In this document: piece after piece, positions 52,353 through 62,008 of the stretch
Numbering within the stretch: the stretch's first letter is position 1
How the letters are laid out: each line of letters opens with the position of its first letter
Assembly: GCA_964445765.1 (NCBI GenBank)
Contig: CAYULD010000001.1
Span: 496,001 to 560,000, forward strand
Length of the DNA stretch: 64,000 nt
From: JANPLD01 sp964445765
GTDB taxonomy: Bacteria; Pseudomonadota; Alphaproteobacteria; Rickettsiales; UBA8987
Direction: 5' to 3'
Made by a program: the position numbers and the translations under genes
The notes under the pieces: model-generated
The model's input: the letters and a program-made list of their open reading frames with translations, nothing else
Told to the model about the DNA's origin: nothing
Database searches by the model: none

Positions 52353-54203
52353 TTAGCGAAAGAAATTATAAATTTTTTCCGCTAGGCTATGGCTTATTCC
52401 TTCAACTTTTTTTAATTCTTCTATATCTGCATTTTCAATAGATTTTACTGAGCCAAAATATTGTAATAAAGCTTTTTTGCGTTTTGAGCCAATATCTTCA
52501 ATTTCATCAAGTTTTGAGGAAACCAGAGATTTTTTTCGTTTATTGCGATGTGAAGTTATTGCAAATCTATGAGCTTCATCACGAAGATTTTGTAAAAAAT
52601 ATAATTCAGCAGAATTTTTTTCAAGGCGAAAACTTTCACGATTTTGCATAAAAAATTCTTCATTTCCAGCGTTTCTATCTTCACCTTTTGCAATTCCAAC
52701 GATGGTTGTTTTATCAAGCAAATTAAGCTCTTTCATTGCATCAATTACAACTGAAAGCTGCCCAGCACCGCCATCAATTAAAATTAAATCAGGCATTTCT
52801 GAAATTGCATCTTCTGAGTTAATTTCAACCTTGCTATATCTTTTATAAATGGCTTGTTTCATCATATAAAAATCATCACCACCGCTTTTTTTTTCACCCG
52901 CATCAACATTATATCTGCGATAGAATTTTTTAAGAAAGCCCCACTTGTTTTCTTCATCAAAACCCGCTGAAATTATTGCACCAACTGGGCTTTTACCAAA
53001 TAGGTGCGAATTATCAAAAACATCAATTCTGCGAATATTATTTTTAATTCCGAAAATATTTTGAATTTTTTGTAGAACTGAAATTGCGTTTTCTTCCTCT
53101 GCGAGCTTTTTATCAAGTGCAATTTCTGCATTTTTAAGAGCCATATCTAATAGGGCTTTTTTCTCGCCTTTTTGCGGAGAGATTATTTCAGTTTTAACAT
53201 TACCTAATTCCTCTAATGCGGTTTCTAAAACCTCCTTATTTTCAAGGTTTTCAGATATTATAATTTGCTTTGGAACTGGCTTTGCATCATAAAAATTTGT
53301 AATAAAAAACTCTAAAATTTCTGCTGGCGATAAATCCTCAACATTCTTAGGAAAATATTCCGTATTGCCAAGAATATAGCTATTTCTAATAAAGAAAACT
53401 TGAATAACAGCATAATTTCCTTTCGCAAAAATTGCGATAATATCTGCCTCATCAATAGTTTTGCAATTTATTGGTTGCCTAGATTGTATTGAAGATAGTG
53501 CGTTAATTCTATTGCGGTAAAATATTGCTTTTTCAAACTCTAGATTATCACTAGCTTCCATCATTTTTGTTTGAATTTCAGCTTTAACCTCATCAGATTT
53601 TCCCGATAAAAAATCTTTCACTTGCTTAATAGAAAGCTGATATTCTGGCTCAGAAATCTTGCCAACGCAGGGTGCGGAGCATCTTTTAATTTCATATTCA
53701 ATGCAAGGCCTTTTACGATTCTTAAAATAATTATCATCACAAGGGCGAACTAAAAAAACTTTTTGCAATGCTTTAATTGCCTGATTAACCGCCCAAACTG
53801 TCGGGTAAGGGCCAAAATAATTAACACCCTTATTTTTCTGCCCACGATATTTATAAATTCGTGGAAATTTATTATAATTATCTATTGCGATATAAGGAAA
53901 ACTCTTATCATCACGCAATAAAATATTAAAAGGTGGCTTGTTATGCTTTATTAAATGTGCTTCTAAAATTAGCGCCTGAGATTCCGTTGTGGTAATTGTA
54001 AACTCAACCCTTTGCACTTGAAAAACCATTCTTGCGATACGAGTTGTAAGCTGGTTTATATTGGTATAATTAGTAACTCTATTTTTTAGATTTTTAGCTT
54101 TGCCAATGTATAAAATTTTATCATTTTCGCCAATCATTCTATAAACGCCACTAACCTCTGGCATAGTTTTTAAGGCTTCTTTGATATTTTCCACCCCTTT
54201 CAT
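52353..54203 (-). CDS. uvrC: Excinuclease ABC subunit C
   Basis: Makes both incisions in nucleotide excision repair. 616 residues; N-terminal GIY-YIG nuclease (PEVSGVYRMIGENDKILYIG, LKNRV), Cys-containing segment, UvrB-binding UVR motif near 205-235, RNase H-like C-terminal nuclease (IDVFDNSHLFGKSPVGAIIS, LILIDGGAGQLSV) and HhH pair at the end. Follows the Bat operon with 9 bases after the batD stop on the same strand, so probably the operon's last gene. Confidence 0.95.
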   Translation of the reverse strand: MKGVENIKEALKTMPEVSGVYRMIGENDKILYIGKAKNLKNRVTNYTNINQLTTRIARMVFQVQRVEFTITTTESQALILEAHLIKHNKPPFNILLRDDKSFPYIAIDNYNKFPRIYKYRGQKNKGVNYFGPYPTVWAVNQAIKALQKVFLVRPCDDNYFKNRKRPCIEYEIKRCSAPCVGKISEPEYQLSIKQVKDFLSGKSDEVKAEIQTKMMEASDNLEFEKAIFYRNRINALSSIQSRQPINCKTIDEADIIAIFAKGNYAVIQVFFIRNSYILGNTEYFPKNVEDLSPAEILEFFITNFYDAKPVPKQIIISENLENKEVLETALEELGNVKTEIISPQKGEKKALLDMALKNAEIALDKKLAEEENAISVLQKIQNIFGIKNNIRRIDVFDNSHLFGKSPVGAIISAGFDEENKWGFLKKFYRRYNVDAGEKKSGGDDFYMMKQAIYKRYSKVEINSEDAISEMPDLILIDGGAGQLSVVIDAMKELNLLDKTTIVGIAKGEDRNAGNEEFFMQNRESFRLEKNSAELYFLQNLRDEAHRFAITSHRNKRKKSLVSSKLDEIEDIGSKRKKALLQYFGSVKSIENADIEELKKVEGISHSLAEKIYNFFR

Positions 54204-54212
54204 TTATGCTGA

Positions 54213-56129
54213 TTATATAGGGTTTAGCTTGGTTAGTTTGCCCTCATCGCTTGGCTGTTTATTAATAATTTTCTCTTCAATTTCTGTGAAAATTTTAACA
54301 AATTCTTCTTTTAATATGGGCAAATCATTTTCATCCTTTAAGTAAATGGCACTATCTAATTTACTTGCTAACCTTGAAAAGAGGGATTTATCTAGGTTAA
54401 ATTCTCTCGCCAATTTTTGAGCAATTAAAGTTGCAGTGGCTTTATCTGTAACATCAGAAATTGCGGTGCTTATTTCAATAATTTTTTGCCTTAATTCTTT
54501 TACATTACTTGCGGATAAAATTAAATCTTTGAATGATGCTTTCAAAATTGATTGCCTATGAGCAGGTTTGTATGATTGAAATTCTTCATCAATAATTTTC
54601 CTACTGGCGAGGGTTGCTTCTGCAATTTTTGATTCTAGATTTTCTGAAATTTTAACCTGCGAACCCCTGCTATTTAGCTTACTACTTAACTTTGAAACCT
54701 TGTTATATAAAATAATTATCACAATAATTAATATCAAAATTATGATTGAAGTGTGATTTGGTGAGCTAAATATTTTTGCAATCTCTGATTTTTTAGAATT
54801 TTTATCAGATTGTAAATCTTCATTTTCTTTCACTAAGTTATTTCCTGCTAGAATTGTTGAGGAGCTTGCTTCTTCAACTTCAATGTTTCTTGCTGGAATA
54901 ATAGTATAATTTAATTTATTATTTTTAATATCCCAATAATTAACTCGCACTTCTGGAATTTGAATATTGCCAGCCTTTTGAGGAATAAGCGTTATAAGCT
55001 GGGTTTTTATGCCCTTAATGCTTTCAGCATAACTTTCTGCATCTGTAATTGCTTCGGTTTTAATTTCTGGTTTATCAGAATATACTTTGAAAGAATCAGT
55101 TGGAATATATTTTTCAATATTAGGCAATAAATCTCCCGGTTTGCCTTGTGCAACCATACTTATTTTTAGGTTTATAGGCTCACCCATTTTTACTTTTAAT
55201 TGCTGATTATTTTGTGCGTTTTTATCATCAATAATTTCACTGCTTAATTTAAGATCATATAAAGCAAGCCAAGGCTCAACCCCAGAAATTGGAGGCTTTA
55301 CATCTAATATAATTTTATCACTTGCAATACTGAACGGAATTTTTTTCTCAATTATTGAAATGCCTGAATCCAGCATTGAGAAGGGGTCAAAGAAATTATC
55401 AAAAGCTGTTCTTGGCCTTTCTTGTTTAGATTCTTTTACCGCAGAACCATTTAATACTGCTGGCTCTATGATAACATTTCCAGCGGTGATTGGGTTTATT
55501 ACATAATCAATAGTTAAAACATCATAAGTAATATTTTCTATTGTTTCTTTAGTTTGTTGAGGCTGTGAAAGCTGCTCTATGGTTGCATTTTCCGAGGTAG
55601 GCTTAACAATATCAGCTTGTTCAACTGGGGTGTTATACATTATTTTTAGGCGATATAATATCGGCTGTTCTTGAAAAGGTGATTTATTATCAACCGTTGC
55701 GGAAACTGAAATATCATTGCTTTCTATTTTGTCTGGAAGCTCAGTAGATGGCTTAATTAGTATCTTAAAAGGCTTGGAAGAGATTGTGCCTTTATCCGTT
55801 TTGATTGAAATAGCTGGAATTATAAAGCCACCTTCCTTAACAGCACTTAAATCATAAACCCAAGAGGTAACTTTTGTTGATACATTATTAACAATTTCCA
55901 TTAGGCTTTCTTGAGATTTTCCTTTGATTGCAATTTCCGCAGGAATAACAGAAATATCAGGTTGAGAGAATGCTTCAGCGTTTATAAGCTCTAATTTCAT
56001 TTGAAAATTTTGCCCTGCTGAAATATCGCTTCTATCAAGATAGGCAGAAAATATAGCTTGTGAGGCATTTGCATTTACAAATGAAAATAAAATTAAAATC
56101 GCAATAAAAATTTTACTAAGATATTTCAT
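54213..56129 (-). CDS. BatD-like protein (oxygen-tolerance family)
   Basis: 638 residues. Signal peptide (~1-22, ending ANASQA), several Ig-like periplasmic segments with the BatD pattern (AYLDRSDISAGQNFQMKLEL; KPFKILIKP), one membrane segment at ~468-488 (HTSIIILILIIVIIILY), and a cytoplasmic helical tail. BatD works with MoxR and VWA proteins in an envelope-stress or protein-maturation system that is not well understood. 6 bases after the batB/C gene. Confidence 0.85.
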   Translation of the reverse strand: MKYLSKIFIAILILFSFVNANASQAIFSAYLDRSDISAGQNFQMKLELINAEAFSQPDISVIPAEIAIKGKSQESLMEIVNNVSTKVTSWVYDLSAVKEGGFIIPAISIKTDKGTISSKPFKILIKPSTELPDKIESNDISVSATVDNKSPFQEQPILYRLKIMYNTPVEQADIVKPTSENATIEQLSQPQQTKETIENITYDVLTIDYVINPITAGNVIIEPAVLNGSAVKESKQERPRTAFDNFFDPFSMLDSGISIIEKKIPFSIASDKIILDVKPPISGVEPWLALYDLKLSSEIIDDKNAQNNQQLKVKMGEPINLKISMVAQGKPGDLLPNIEKYIPTDSFKVYSDKPEIKTEAITDAESYAESIKGIKTQLITLIPQKAGNIQIPEVRVNYWDIKNNKLNYTIIPARNIEVEEASSSTILAGNNLVKENEDLQSDKNSKKSEIAKIFSSPNHTSIIILILIIVIIILYNKVSKLSSKLNSRGSQVKISENLESKIAEATLASRKIIDEEFQSYKPAHRQSILKASFKDLILSASNVKELRQKIIEISTAISDVTDKATATLIAQKLAREFNLDKSLFSRLASKLDSAIYLKDENDLPILKEEFVKIFTEIEEKIINKQPSDEGKLTKLNPI

Positions 56130-56135
56130 ATTCTA

Positions 56136-57902
56136 TTACCAAGGCTTTGGTGGTTTTGTTTTATTATTTTTATGCTCCATATAAATTCTATTTTTTAGAA
56201 TTTGAGATGGATCACCCGATATTTTTTGAAATAATTTCTCTGCCTCCATCTTTAATGCATTACTAACTTTTTGAGAAGTATTTTGTTGCTCTAAATTTTT
56301 ATCTTTACCACCAAAAATTTTTTCTAACTCTTGATCAATAATTGAATTATTTTTTTCACTTTCTTGCTCTGTTTCTGTTTGCTCTTCATTTTTTTCTACA
56401 CTTGTATTGCCAGATAGTTGATTTTCTAAATCTTGTGCTTTTTTAATTCTGGATTGATTAATTTCTTGTTGTTGCAAAATTTTTTCTGCAATTTCTAAGT
56501 TTTCTTTAGCATTTTTATGGTTTGGATTTACCTGCAAAAATTTTTTATAATTTTCTATCGCTTCACTTGCTTTAAGTTGTTTTAACTGAGCATTTGCAAG
56601 ATTATAATAAGCATTATTATTAAAATCTTTTGCTTTATTAAAATAATTTTCTGCTTCAAAAAAACTTCTTTGTTTATAAGCGGCAACGCCCTTGTTATAA
56701 TCATCAGAAAACAATTCCTTAGCCTCAGCATATTTGCCTGTTTTGAAACGATTATAAGCAATTTGATCACGATTTTTGAAGAAATCCCAACTGAAAATAT
56801 TTTCAAATTTTAACTCATCATAAATTGGTTCATCAGATTTTTTATCTTCCGCAACTGCAAAATTTGGCAGCAAAATAAATAAAATTATTACTGGAAAACT
56901 CGCCCCTTTTCTAAAATAAAAACTTAAGATAATTAATGCAATTACAAGCGGAATATAAAATCTATCATTCCAAACCCTTAAAGATTTGTACTTTGCTTCT
57001 TGTTTTATAACTTCATTATCAATAAAAGATTTGAGTTTTTTGACATCATCTTCAAGATAATTTGCCTTGATAAAATTTTCTTCACCTGAGATTTCAAATA
57101 AATTTTCTGGATTAATTTTACTTATAATAAGTTTGCCGTTTTCTCTAATTAAATTGCCCTTTTCATCATTAATCGGGGAGCCTTCAATAGTGCCAAAACC
57201 ATAAGAAACTATATTTGTGTTTTGCTTAATTTCTTCAAGTTTTTTGCTATCAATTTTTTCAGAAAATTCACCATCAGACATTAAAATAATATAATTAACG
57301 CCATTTTTATATTTTGCTAAAATATTATTTGCAACATCAAGCCCAGCTTTAATATTACTGCCTTGAATAGGCATAATTTGCGTATTAAGAACGCCCGCAT
57401 AATAATTTATAATTTTTGCATCATCAGTAAGTGGTGCAATAACTGAGGCATTATGAGCAAACGCAACAATTGCATAATTTACAGAATTTATATTTTCAGT
57501 AATGTCATTAATTTCCTGCTTCACTCTGTTTAACCTTGAAGGCCTTTCATCATTTGCATTCATTGAGCTAGAAACATCAACCAAAAAAACAATATTCACA
57601 TCAGGGCGAAAGGCTTCAATATCAATATAATCCCACCTTGGGTTTGCGATAGCAATTACCAAAAAAAGCCAAGCAAGCGATATAAAAAAAGTGTTTAGAA
57701 CCAGCTTAAATTTTGCATCACCCTTTGAAAGTAAATGCTTAATTAGTTTTGTATCAATAAATTTTTTGAGTTTTATTAATGAAAAAGAAAGCCTTCTACC
57801 CGGAAAGAACTCAAATAATATAAATAGAAAACATAGTGCTATAAGCCACAGAAAATCTGGCTTTTCAAAGTGAAAATTAATATGAAAAATTTTTTCTAAC
57901 AT
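56136..57902 (-). CDS. BatB-BatC fusion: VWA domain plus TPR repeats
   Basis: 588 residues. Two N-terminal membrane segments (~15-33, 68-86), VWA domain with complete MIDAS D109-x-S111-x-S113 (VDVSSSMNAND) and LMSDGEFSE, two more membrane segments (~310-345), then TPR repeats from ~390 (FFEAENYFNKAKDFNNNAYY, NLANAQLKQLKASEAIENYK) and a Gln/Glu-rich tail. In Bacteroides, where the Bat genes were described, BatB and BatC are separate; here they are one protein. Acts at the inner membrane. Confidence 0.88.
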   Translation of the reverse strand: MLEKIFHINFHFEKPDFLWLIALCFLFILFEFFPGRRLSFSLIKLKKFIDTKLIKHLLSKGDAKFKLVLNTFFISLAWLFLVIAIANPRWDYIDIEAFRPDVNIVFLVDVSSSMNANDERPSRLNRVKQEINDITENINSVNYAIVAFAHNASVIAPLTDDAKIINYYAGVLNTQIMPIQGSNIKAGLDVANNILAKYKNGVNYIILMSDGEFSEKIDSKKLEEIKQNTNIVSYGFGTIEGSPINDEKGNLIRENGKLIISKINPENLFEISGEENFIKANYLEDDVKKLKSFIDNEVIKQEAKYKSLRVWNDRFYIPLVIALIILSFYFRKGASFPVIILFILLPNFAVAEDKKSDEPIYDELKFENIFSWDFFKNRDQIAYNRFKTGKYAEAKELFSDDYNKGVAAYKQRSFFEAENYFNKAKDFNNNAYYNLANAQLKQLKASEAIENYKKFLQVNPNHKNAKENLEIAEKILQQQEINQSRIKKAQDLENQLSGNTSVEKNEEQTETEQESEKNNSIIDQELEKIFGGKDKNLEQQNTSQKVSNALKMEAEKLFQKISGDPSQILKNRIYMEHKNNKTKPPKPW

Positions 57903-57915
57903 TGTTTAACTAAGC

Positions 57916-58920
57916 CTAATCACTAAAAAACTTACGCCATTTATAATTATATAAAATTCTAATTAACATAATTAACATAGCGAGAGTTAATGGATAAATA
58001 TATAGCTGATCACGAATAATTATTTCACGATTTTCAGATTTTGATTTTTCCATATCATTAATTTTCTTATAAATTTTTTCAAGCCCAACCCTATCAGATG
58101 CCTTGCTTGCAGTGCCATTTGTAAGCCTAGAAATTTCATTTAGTAAATCTTCATCAACTTCCATTTTAGCATAAATTATATCACCATCTGGGGTTTTCAT
58201 TGGCACGACACCTGATTTTCCAACTGCAATAGTATGAATTTTGATATTAAAATTTTTTGCTAAATTGCTTGCTTCTATTGGGTCTATGATGCCTGCTGTG
58301 TTTGCACCATCAGTTATTAAAATCAAAACCCTTGATTTACTTGGCCTTGTGGAAAGAGTTTTAACCGCTAGGGCTATTGTATCCCCAATAGCGGTTGCAT
58401 CACCTGCAATACCGATATTAACTAAATCTATCATCTCTGAAACGGCGTCATAATCAAAAGTTAAAGGTGCTTGCAGATAGGCATTTTGCCCAAATATTAT
58501 AAGACCAATTCTATCACCCGCACGATTTTTTATAAATTCTTTGGCAACTTTTTTAACAATATCTAGGCGGTTTTGTCCAAATTTTTCAGCCATATCATTC
58601 GCTGACATTGATTTGGAAATATCAATTGCAAGCAGAATATCATAACCTTCTGTTTTTGTTTTAGTGATTTTTGTTGAAAATTGCGGGTGCATTAAAGCAA
58701 TTACAGCCAAGCACCAAATTATATATAATACTATATTAAATTTACCTGCATTAGCTGAAAAACTGCCTTTTTTACCAAAAGATTTTATAAACCATTTTAT
58801 ATTGGGGTTATTGATTGTTGGCAAATTACCGCCATTTTTCTCATCAGATGAAAATAAAAAATAAATCACCGCTGGTAATATCAGCAATATTGCCACAAAT
58901 GGATGCTCAAATTGAAACAT
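57916..58920 (-). CDS. BatA-like VWA-domain membrane protein
   Basis: 334 residues: N-terminal segments at ~7-23 and ~62-77, VWA domain with MIDAS D100-x-S102-x-S104 (AIDISKSMSANDM), LTFDYDAVSEMI, LILITDGANTAG, and a C-terminal membrane helix near 310-325. Two VWA proteins in tandem with BatD and MoxR define the Bat operon. Upstream of it the operon is interrupted by a ~2.6 kb stretch with tRNA-fMet and an island. Confidence 0.9.
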   Translation of the reverse strand: MFQFEHPFVAILLILPAVIYFLFSSDEKNGGNLPTINNPNIKWFIKSFGKKGSFSANAGKFNIVLYIIWCLAVIALMHPQFSTKITKTKTEGYDILLAIDISKSMSANDMAEKFGQNRLDIVKKVAKEFIKNRAGDRIGLIIFGQNAYLQAPLTFDYDAVSEMIDLVNIGIAGDATAIGDTIALAVKTLSTRPSKSRVLILITDGANTAGIIDPIEASNLAKNFNIKIHTIAVGKSGVVPMKTPDGDIIYAKMEVDEDLLNEISRLTNGTASKASDRVGLEKIYKKINDMEKSKSENREIIIRDQLYIYPLTLAMLIMLIRILYNYKWRKFFSD

Positions 58921-59226
58921 ATAAAATTAAAAATATTACTGACGGATTTTTTATAGCACTTCAAAAAGCTATAAATATTTTTTAGACTATATTAGTAAAA
59001 CTTTAGAACTATCAAGAATATTTTTGAAAAGAGATACATTTATAAAAGCATAAATATGAGCTTCAAATATTGCGACAAGGCACTTGATGAATTGTATTGG
59101 ATTGCGTTAAAATATTTTAATCACTCTAATATTTTTTGCGTTTTTGCTGGCTCAAAATTAGAAATATAACCTTTGATGGTCTTGCGGTAAAATTTTATTA
59201 TCAATCAATTTTAAGGTTATTTTCTT
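58921..59226. other. Non-coding AT-rich stretch beside the island
   Basis: No gene recognised. A 37-codon open frame (59056-59169, MSFKYCDKALDELYW at its start) has no ribosome site or family match. The stretch should hold the promoter of the batA-batB/C-batD-uvrC part, now cut off from moxR, but I see no clear -35/-10 pair. Confidence 0.5.
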
Positions 59227-59331
59227 GGTTGCGGGGGCTGGATTCAAACCACTGAAGCCAAACAAAATAATAAAATTATTTTGTAGCTAAAGCCTTCAGG
59301 TTATGAGCCTTGAAAAGCTAAAAGCCAGCAA
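59227..59331 (-). pseudogene. Degenerate tRNA-fMet copy (CAT) with hairpin insert
   Basis: Minus strand ends GGTTTGAATCCAGCCCCCGC then AACCA, matching the intact tRNA-fMet at 61192-61268 except one base in the T loop; it also keeps GGCTCATAACCTGAAGG of the anticodon arm. The D arm is too short, the anticodon stem has an extra base, and a palindrome (ACAAAATAAT-TTT-ATTATTTTGT) fills the variable region. Not a working tRNA. Same orientation as the intact gene: a direct repeat bounding a ~2 kb island. Confidence 0.75.
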
Positions 59332-59425
59332 CTTACCACAACAGATAATAAGGCTATAATTCAATTGGTTATATGATTTTTATTGTTTTTACTTATTCTC
59401 AATTATTGTCATTTTTTAACCTCAA

Positions 59426-59446
59426 TTGTCCCAAAAGTGTCCCAAG
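59426..59446. repeat. Paired GTCCC motif, copy 1
   Basis: TTGTCCCAAAAGTGTCCCAA; a near-identical pair is at 61126-61142. Both lie just inside the tRNA-like ends of the island. Resembles paired arm-type sites of tRNA-targeting integrases; that reading is inference. Confidence 0.5.
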
Positions 59447-59540
59447 AAAATTTTAATTTCTTAATCTTTTATTAACCATATGTGTATATATTAACTTTCA
59501 ATATGAGGTAAAATTTACTAAACCTAATAGTGTGCTAAAA

Positions 59541-60863
59541 ATGAAAGAAAATGATTATTTGCCAGAATATAATCTTGTTGTAAGAGCTTACAGAGAAATA
59601 AAAGAGCATTTTGGCGAAGCAAAGGACAATTATTTTAGTTATTTACTGCCAGTAAGCTATGCTTCTGATTCTGGCGAACAAGTTCCTATTGGAGTGAATG
59701 AATTCCAAGGTATTAGTCAGATAGGAAGCTATAAATTATTTGGAGCTTTCGTAAAAATTTGTGAAGCAAACCGAAACAAAAAGAATGGAGAGCAAAAAAT
59801 TAACGTTGCTGCTAGTGCTGGAAACCACGCCCAAGGTGTTGCTCTTGCTTGTAATAAACTTGGGCTTCAAGGTGTTATATTTATGCCAGAAGCAACACCA
59901 ATTATCAAAATAATAGGAACTTTAAGACACGGCGGCGAAAATGTAACAGAGCTTGAAAAGCTAGAAGACCAAGGTGCAACGGCAGAAAAAATAAAACAAT
60001 ATTGTAATGATAATTTTGATAAATTTAAAAATGTTAAAGTTAGAATTACAGGTAAAAACTTTGACGAAGCTTCAGCAGCAGCTAAAGAATTTGCATCTTC
60101 ACCAGATAAAGAATTTATTCCGCCATTTGATAGCAAATATGTAATAGCCGCAGCTGGCACATGGGGTCTAAATATAATAGAGAAACTTTTGCAGTATAAC
60201 TATAATTCACCAAATTATGAGAAGCAAGAAGATTTTACTACTCTTGATGACCTTATGAAAAAACACCCACTTGATTGGGACGATGTAGTAAAAAATAAGA
60301 TAAGCCAATTATATGGCGAAGGCGGAAAGGATTTATCTCTAAGCTTGCCAGTAGGTGGTGGCGGTCTTGCTGCTGGTGTTTCATTAGTAATAAGAAAATT
60401 AGCCCCTAAGGCGGAGCTTATTGCTGTTTCACTAGAAGGAACACCAAGCTTACCAGAATCAATTATCAAAGATGAAGTTGTTAAAACACCTCCTGTGCCA
60501 TTATTATATAAAGATGGTTCAATTATTCCAGGCGGAACAAAAGTGGCAAGAATAGGTGATACAACTTTTGAAGTTATAAAAAGAAATTTTGATAAAGTAG
60601 TTACTGTAGGACATGATGCTTTTTTTGCAGCTACAGCAAATAATCTTGTTAATCGTGAATCAATGAGTGAACCTCAAGCAGGAGCAACCCAAGTTGCCTC
60701 AGCTAATATAGGCTCAAGACCAGTTAGAATATCTTTCAAGAGTGGTGAAAATTTATCAGATAGGGAGATAGAAATAATTACAAAAAATTATCCCGCCCCC
60801 AGAGTTCAAGATGTTGTAAGGCAAGGAGCCATCATTGAAACTGTAATCTTAAAACAATTTTGA
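59541..60863 (+). CDS. PLP-dependent threonine/serine dehydratase-like enzyme
   Basis: 440 residues, fold-type II PLP enzyme. Cofactor lysine in GSYKLFGAF (Lys65 from the ATG), substrate loop AASAGNHAQGVALA, and phosphate-binding glycine loop PVGGGGLAAGVS are all intact, as in threonine dehydratases. There is no typical ACT domain; the last ~80 residues have a shorter form, and a charged insert sits near 215-250. The exact substrate is unsure (threonine, serine or a diamino acid). ATG 59541 is chosen; a GTG lies three codons upstream. Sole gene of an island between two tRNA-fMet-like ends. Confidence 0.82.
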   Translation: MKENDYLPEYNLVVRAYREIKEHFGEAKDNYFSYLLPVSYASDSGEQVPIGVNEFQGISQIGSYKLFGAFVKICEANRNKKNGEQKINVAASAGNHAQGVALACNKLGLQGVIFMPEATPIIKIIGTLRHGGENVTELEKLEDQGATAEKIKQYCNDNFDKFKNVKVRITGKNFDEASAAAKEFASSPDKEFIPPFDSKYVIAAAGTWGLNIIEKLLQYNYNSPNYEKQEDFTTLDDLMKKHPLDWDDVVKNKISQLYGEGGKDLSLSLPVGGGGLAAGVSLVIRKLAPKAELIAVSLEGTPSLPESIIKDEVVKTPPVPLLYKDGSIIPGGTKVARIGDTTFEVIKRNFDKVVTVGHDAFFAATANNLVNRESMSEPQAGATQVASANIGSRPVRISFKSGENLSDREIEIITKNYPAPRVQDVVRQGAIIETVILKQF

Positions 60864-61191
60864 TAGGTTTTGATATATTAGTTAAACTTTAGACTATACT
60901 TGTAATAGCTTTTTTAACCCATAAAATAAAGAATTATCAGTCTTATTAAGTCTCTTATTTGATTTCTAAACCTACTTTATACCCTAAGCCCAAACCTACT
61001 AAATAGCTCATTATCAAACTTTTCATCATATTCATCTATTTTTCAATTAACTTATTGTATTTACTCCAACGCATATATTTTGGTTTTCTGAAGTATTTAT
61101 CTTCACCACCCAGCCTAACTAAGAATGTCCCAAAATTGTCCCTTTTTGTAGGTTCGAGTTTATGCAAAATTGGTAAAAGCGGCTGTTTAGT
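60864..61191. other. Non-coding right arm of the island
   Basis: No intact gene. A minus-strand frame that leaves tRNA-fMet and ends at 61036 (ending GGEDKYFRKPKYMRW then SKYNKLIEK) may be the remains of an element gene, but I cannot assign it. A paired GTCCC motif is at 61126-61142. Confidence 0.5.
61126..61142. repeat. Paired GTCCC motif, copy 2
   Basis: TGTCCCAAAATTGTCCC, 50 bases from the 3' end of tRNA-fMet; same orientation as copy 1. Confidence 0.5.
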
Positions 61192-61268
<77 letters not shown>

Positions 61269-61514
61269 ATAAGGTAATTTAAGAATATTTTTAAGAATTA
61301 AAAATATGTTTTTATATATCGTAAGGCTTATTACACCAAATATTTGCTTAATCAAGAATAAAATAATTGCAATTGTTGGCTAAGATTAAAAGAAAATTCA
61401 ATTCTAACCAAAGTGAATTACAAAAAAGTAGCAAAAAACAAATATTACCATGTCAGTTCAGCTTAAGCAATAATATAAAAACATAAACTAATAACTAAAA
61501 GCTAATATTATCAA

Positions 61515-62000
61515 TCATTTAAGCCAGTCAATAAAGGCATTGGCAATAATTTCTAAATCTTTCTTTTGTAAAGAAATTTTATCATCAGGCATATAAGGAT
61601 ATAAAATTAAAATTTTGCCCTTTTTTGCCCAGTTAAAATTTTTGGGATCCCTCGCACTTAGCCATTTTAGCCAATTTTCACCCTCAAGAGAGGCAACTTC
61701 ATTTCTGCCATAAATTTGAATACCAACCCTTTTTATCAACTCATTGAGTTCACCAATAATTTTTTTAGCATTATTTTCTTGAAAATTATTAAGCAGATTT
61801 TCAACCTCTTGCTTAATAGAAAATCGCCAACTTTTGCGATATTGAGCTTTCTTATATTCAGATAAAAAAACTATTGCTAAAATTAGAATAATAAAAAAGC
61901 CTAAAAACCACCAACCTATTGCTAGTGGAAAAGTAGAAACTTCTGTAATGCTCTCCACATCTTTCATTCTATTAAGTAAAATTTGCTGTAAATCTTCCAT
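61515..62000 (-). CDS. DUF4381-family membrane protein
   Basis: 161 residues, one N-terminal membrane helix (~25-47, IGWWFLGFFIILILAIVFL), then a helical cytoplasmic domain with KKIIGELNELIKRVGIQIYG and LEGENWLKWLSARD. This is the pattern of DUF4381, regularly found between DUF58 and the first VWA gene in MoxR/Bat operons. 8 bases after the DUF58 gene. Next gene of the system (batA) is displaced by the tRNA-fMet island. Confidence 0.85.
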   Translation of the reverse strand: MEDLQQILLNRMKDVESITEVSTFPLAIGWWFLGFFIILILAIVFLSEYKKAQYRKSWRFSIKQEVENLLNNFQENNAKKIIGELNELIKRVGIQIYGRNEVASLEGENWLKWLSARDPKNFNWAKKGKILILYPYMPDDKISLQKKDLEIIANAFIDWLK

Positions 62001-62008
62001 CGTAAAAA

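Noticed and set aside
59056..59169. 37-codon open frame near the island
   Set aside because: No ribosome site, no family match, and AT-rich DNA gives such frames by chance.
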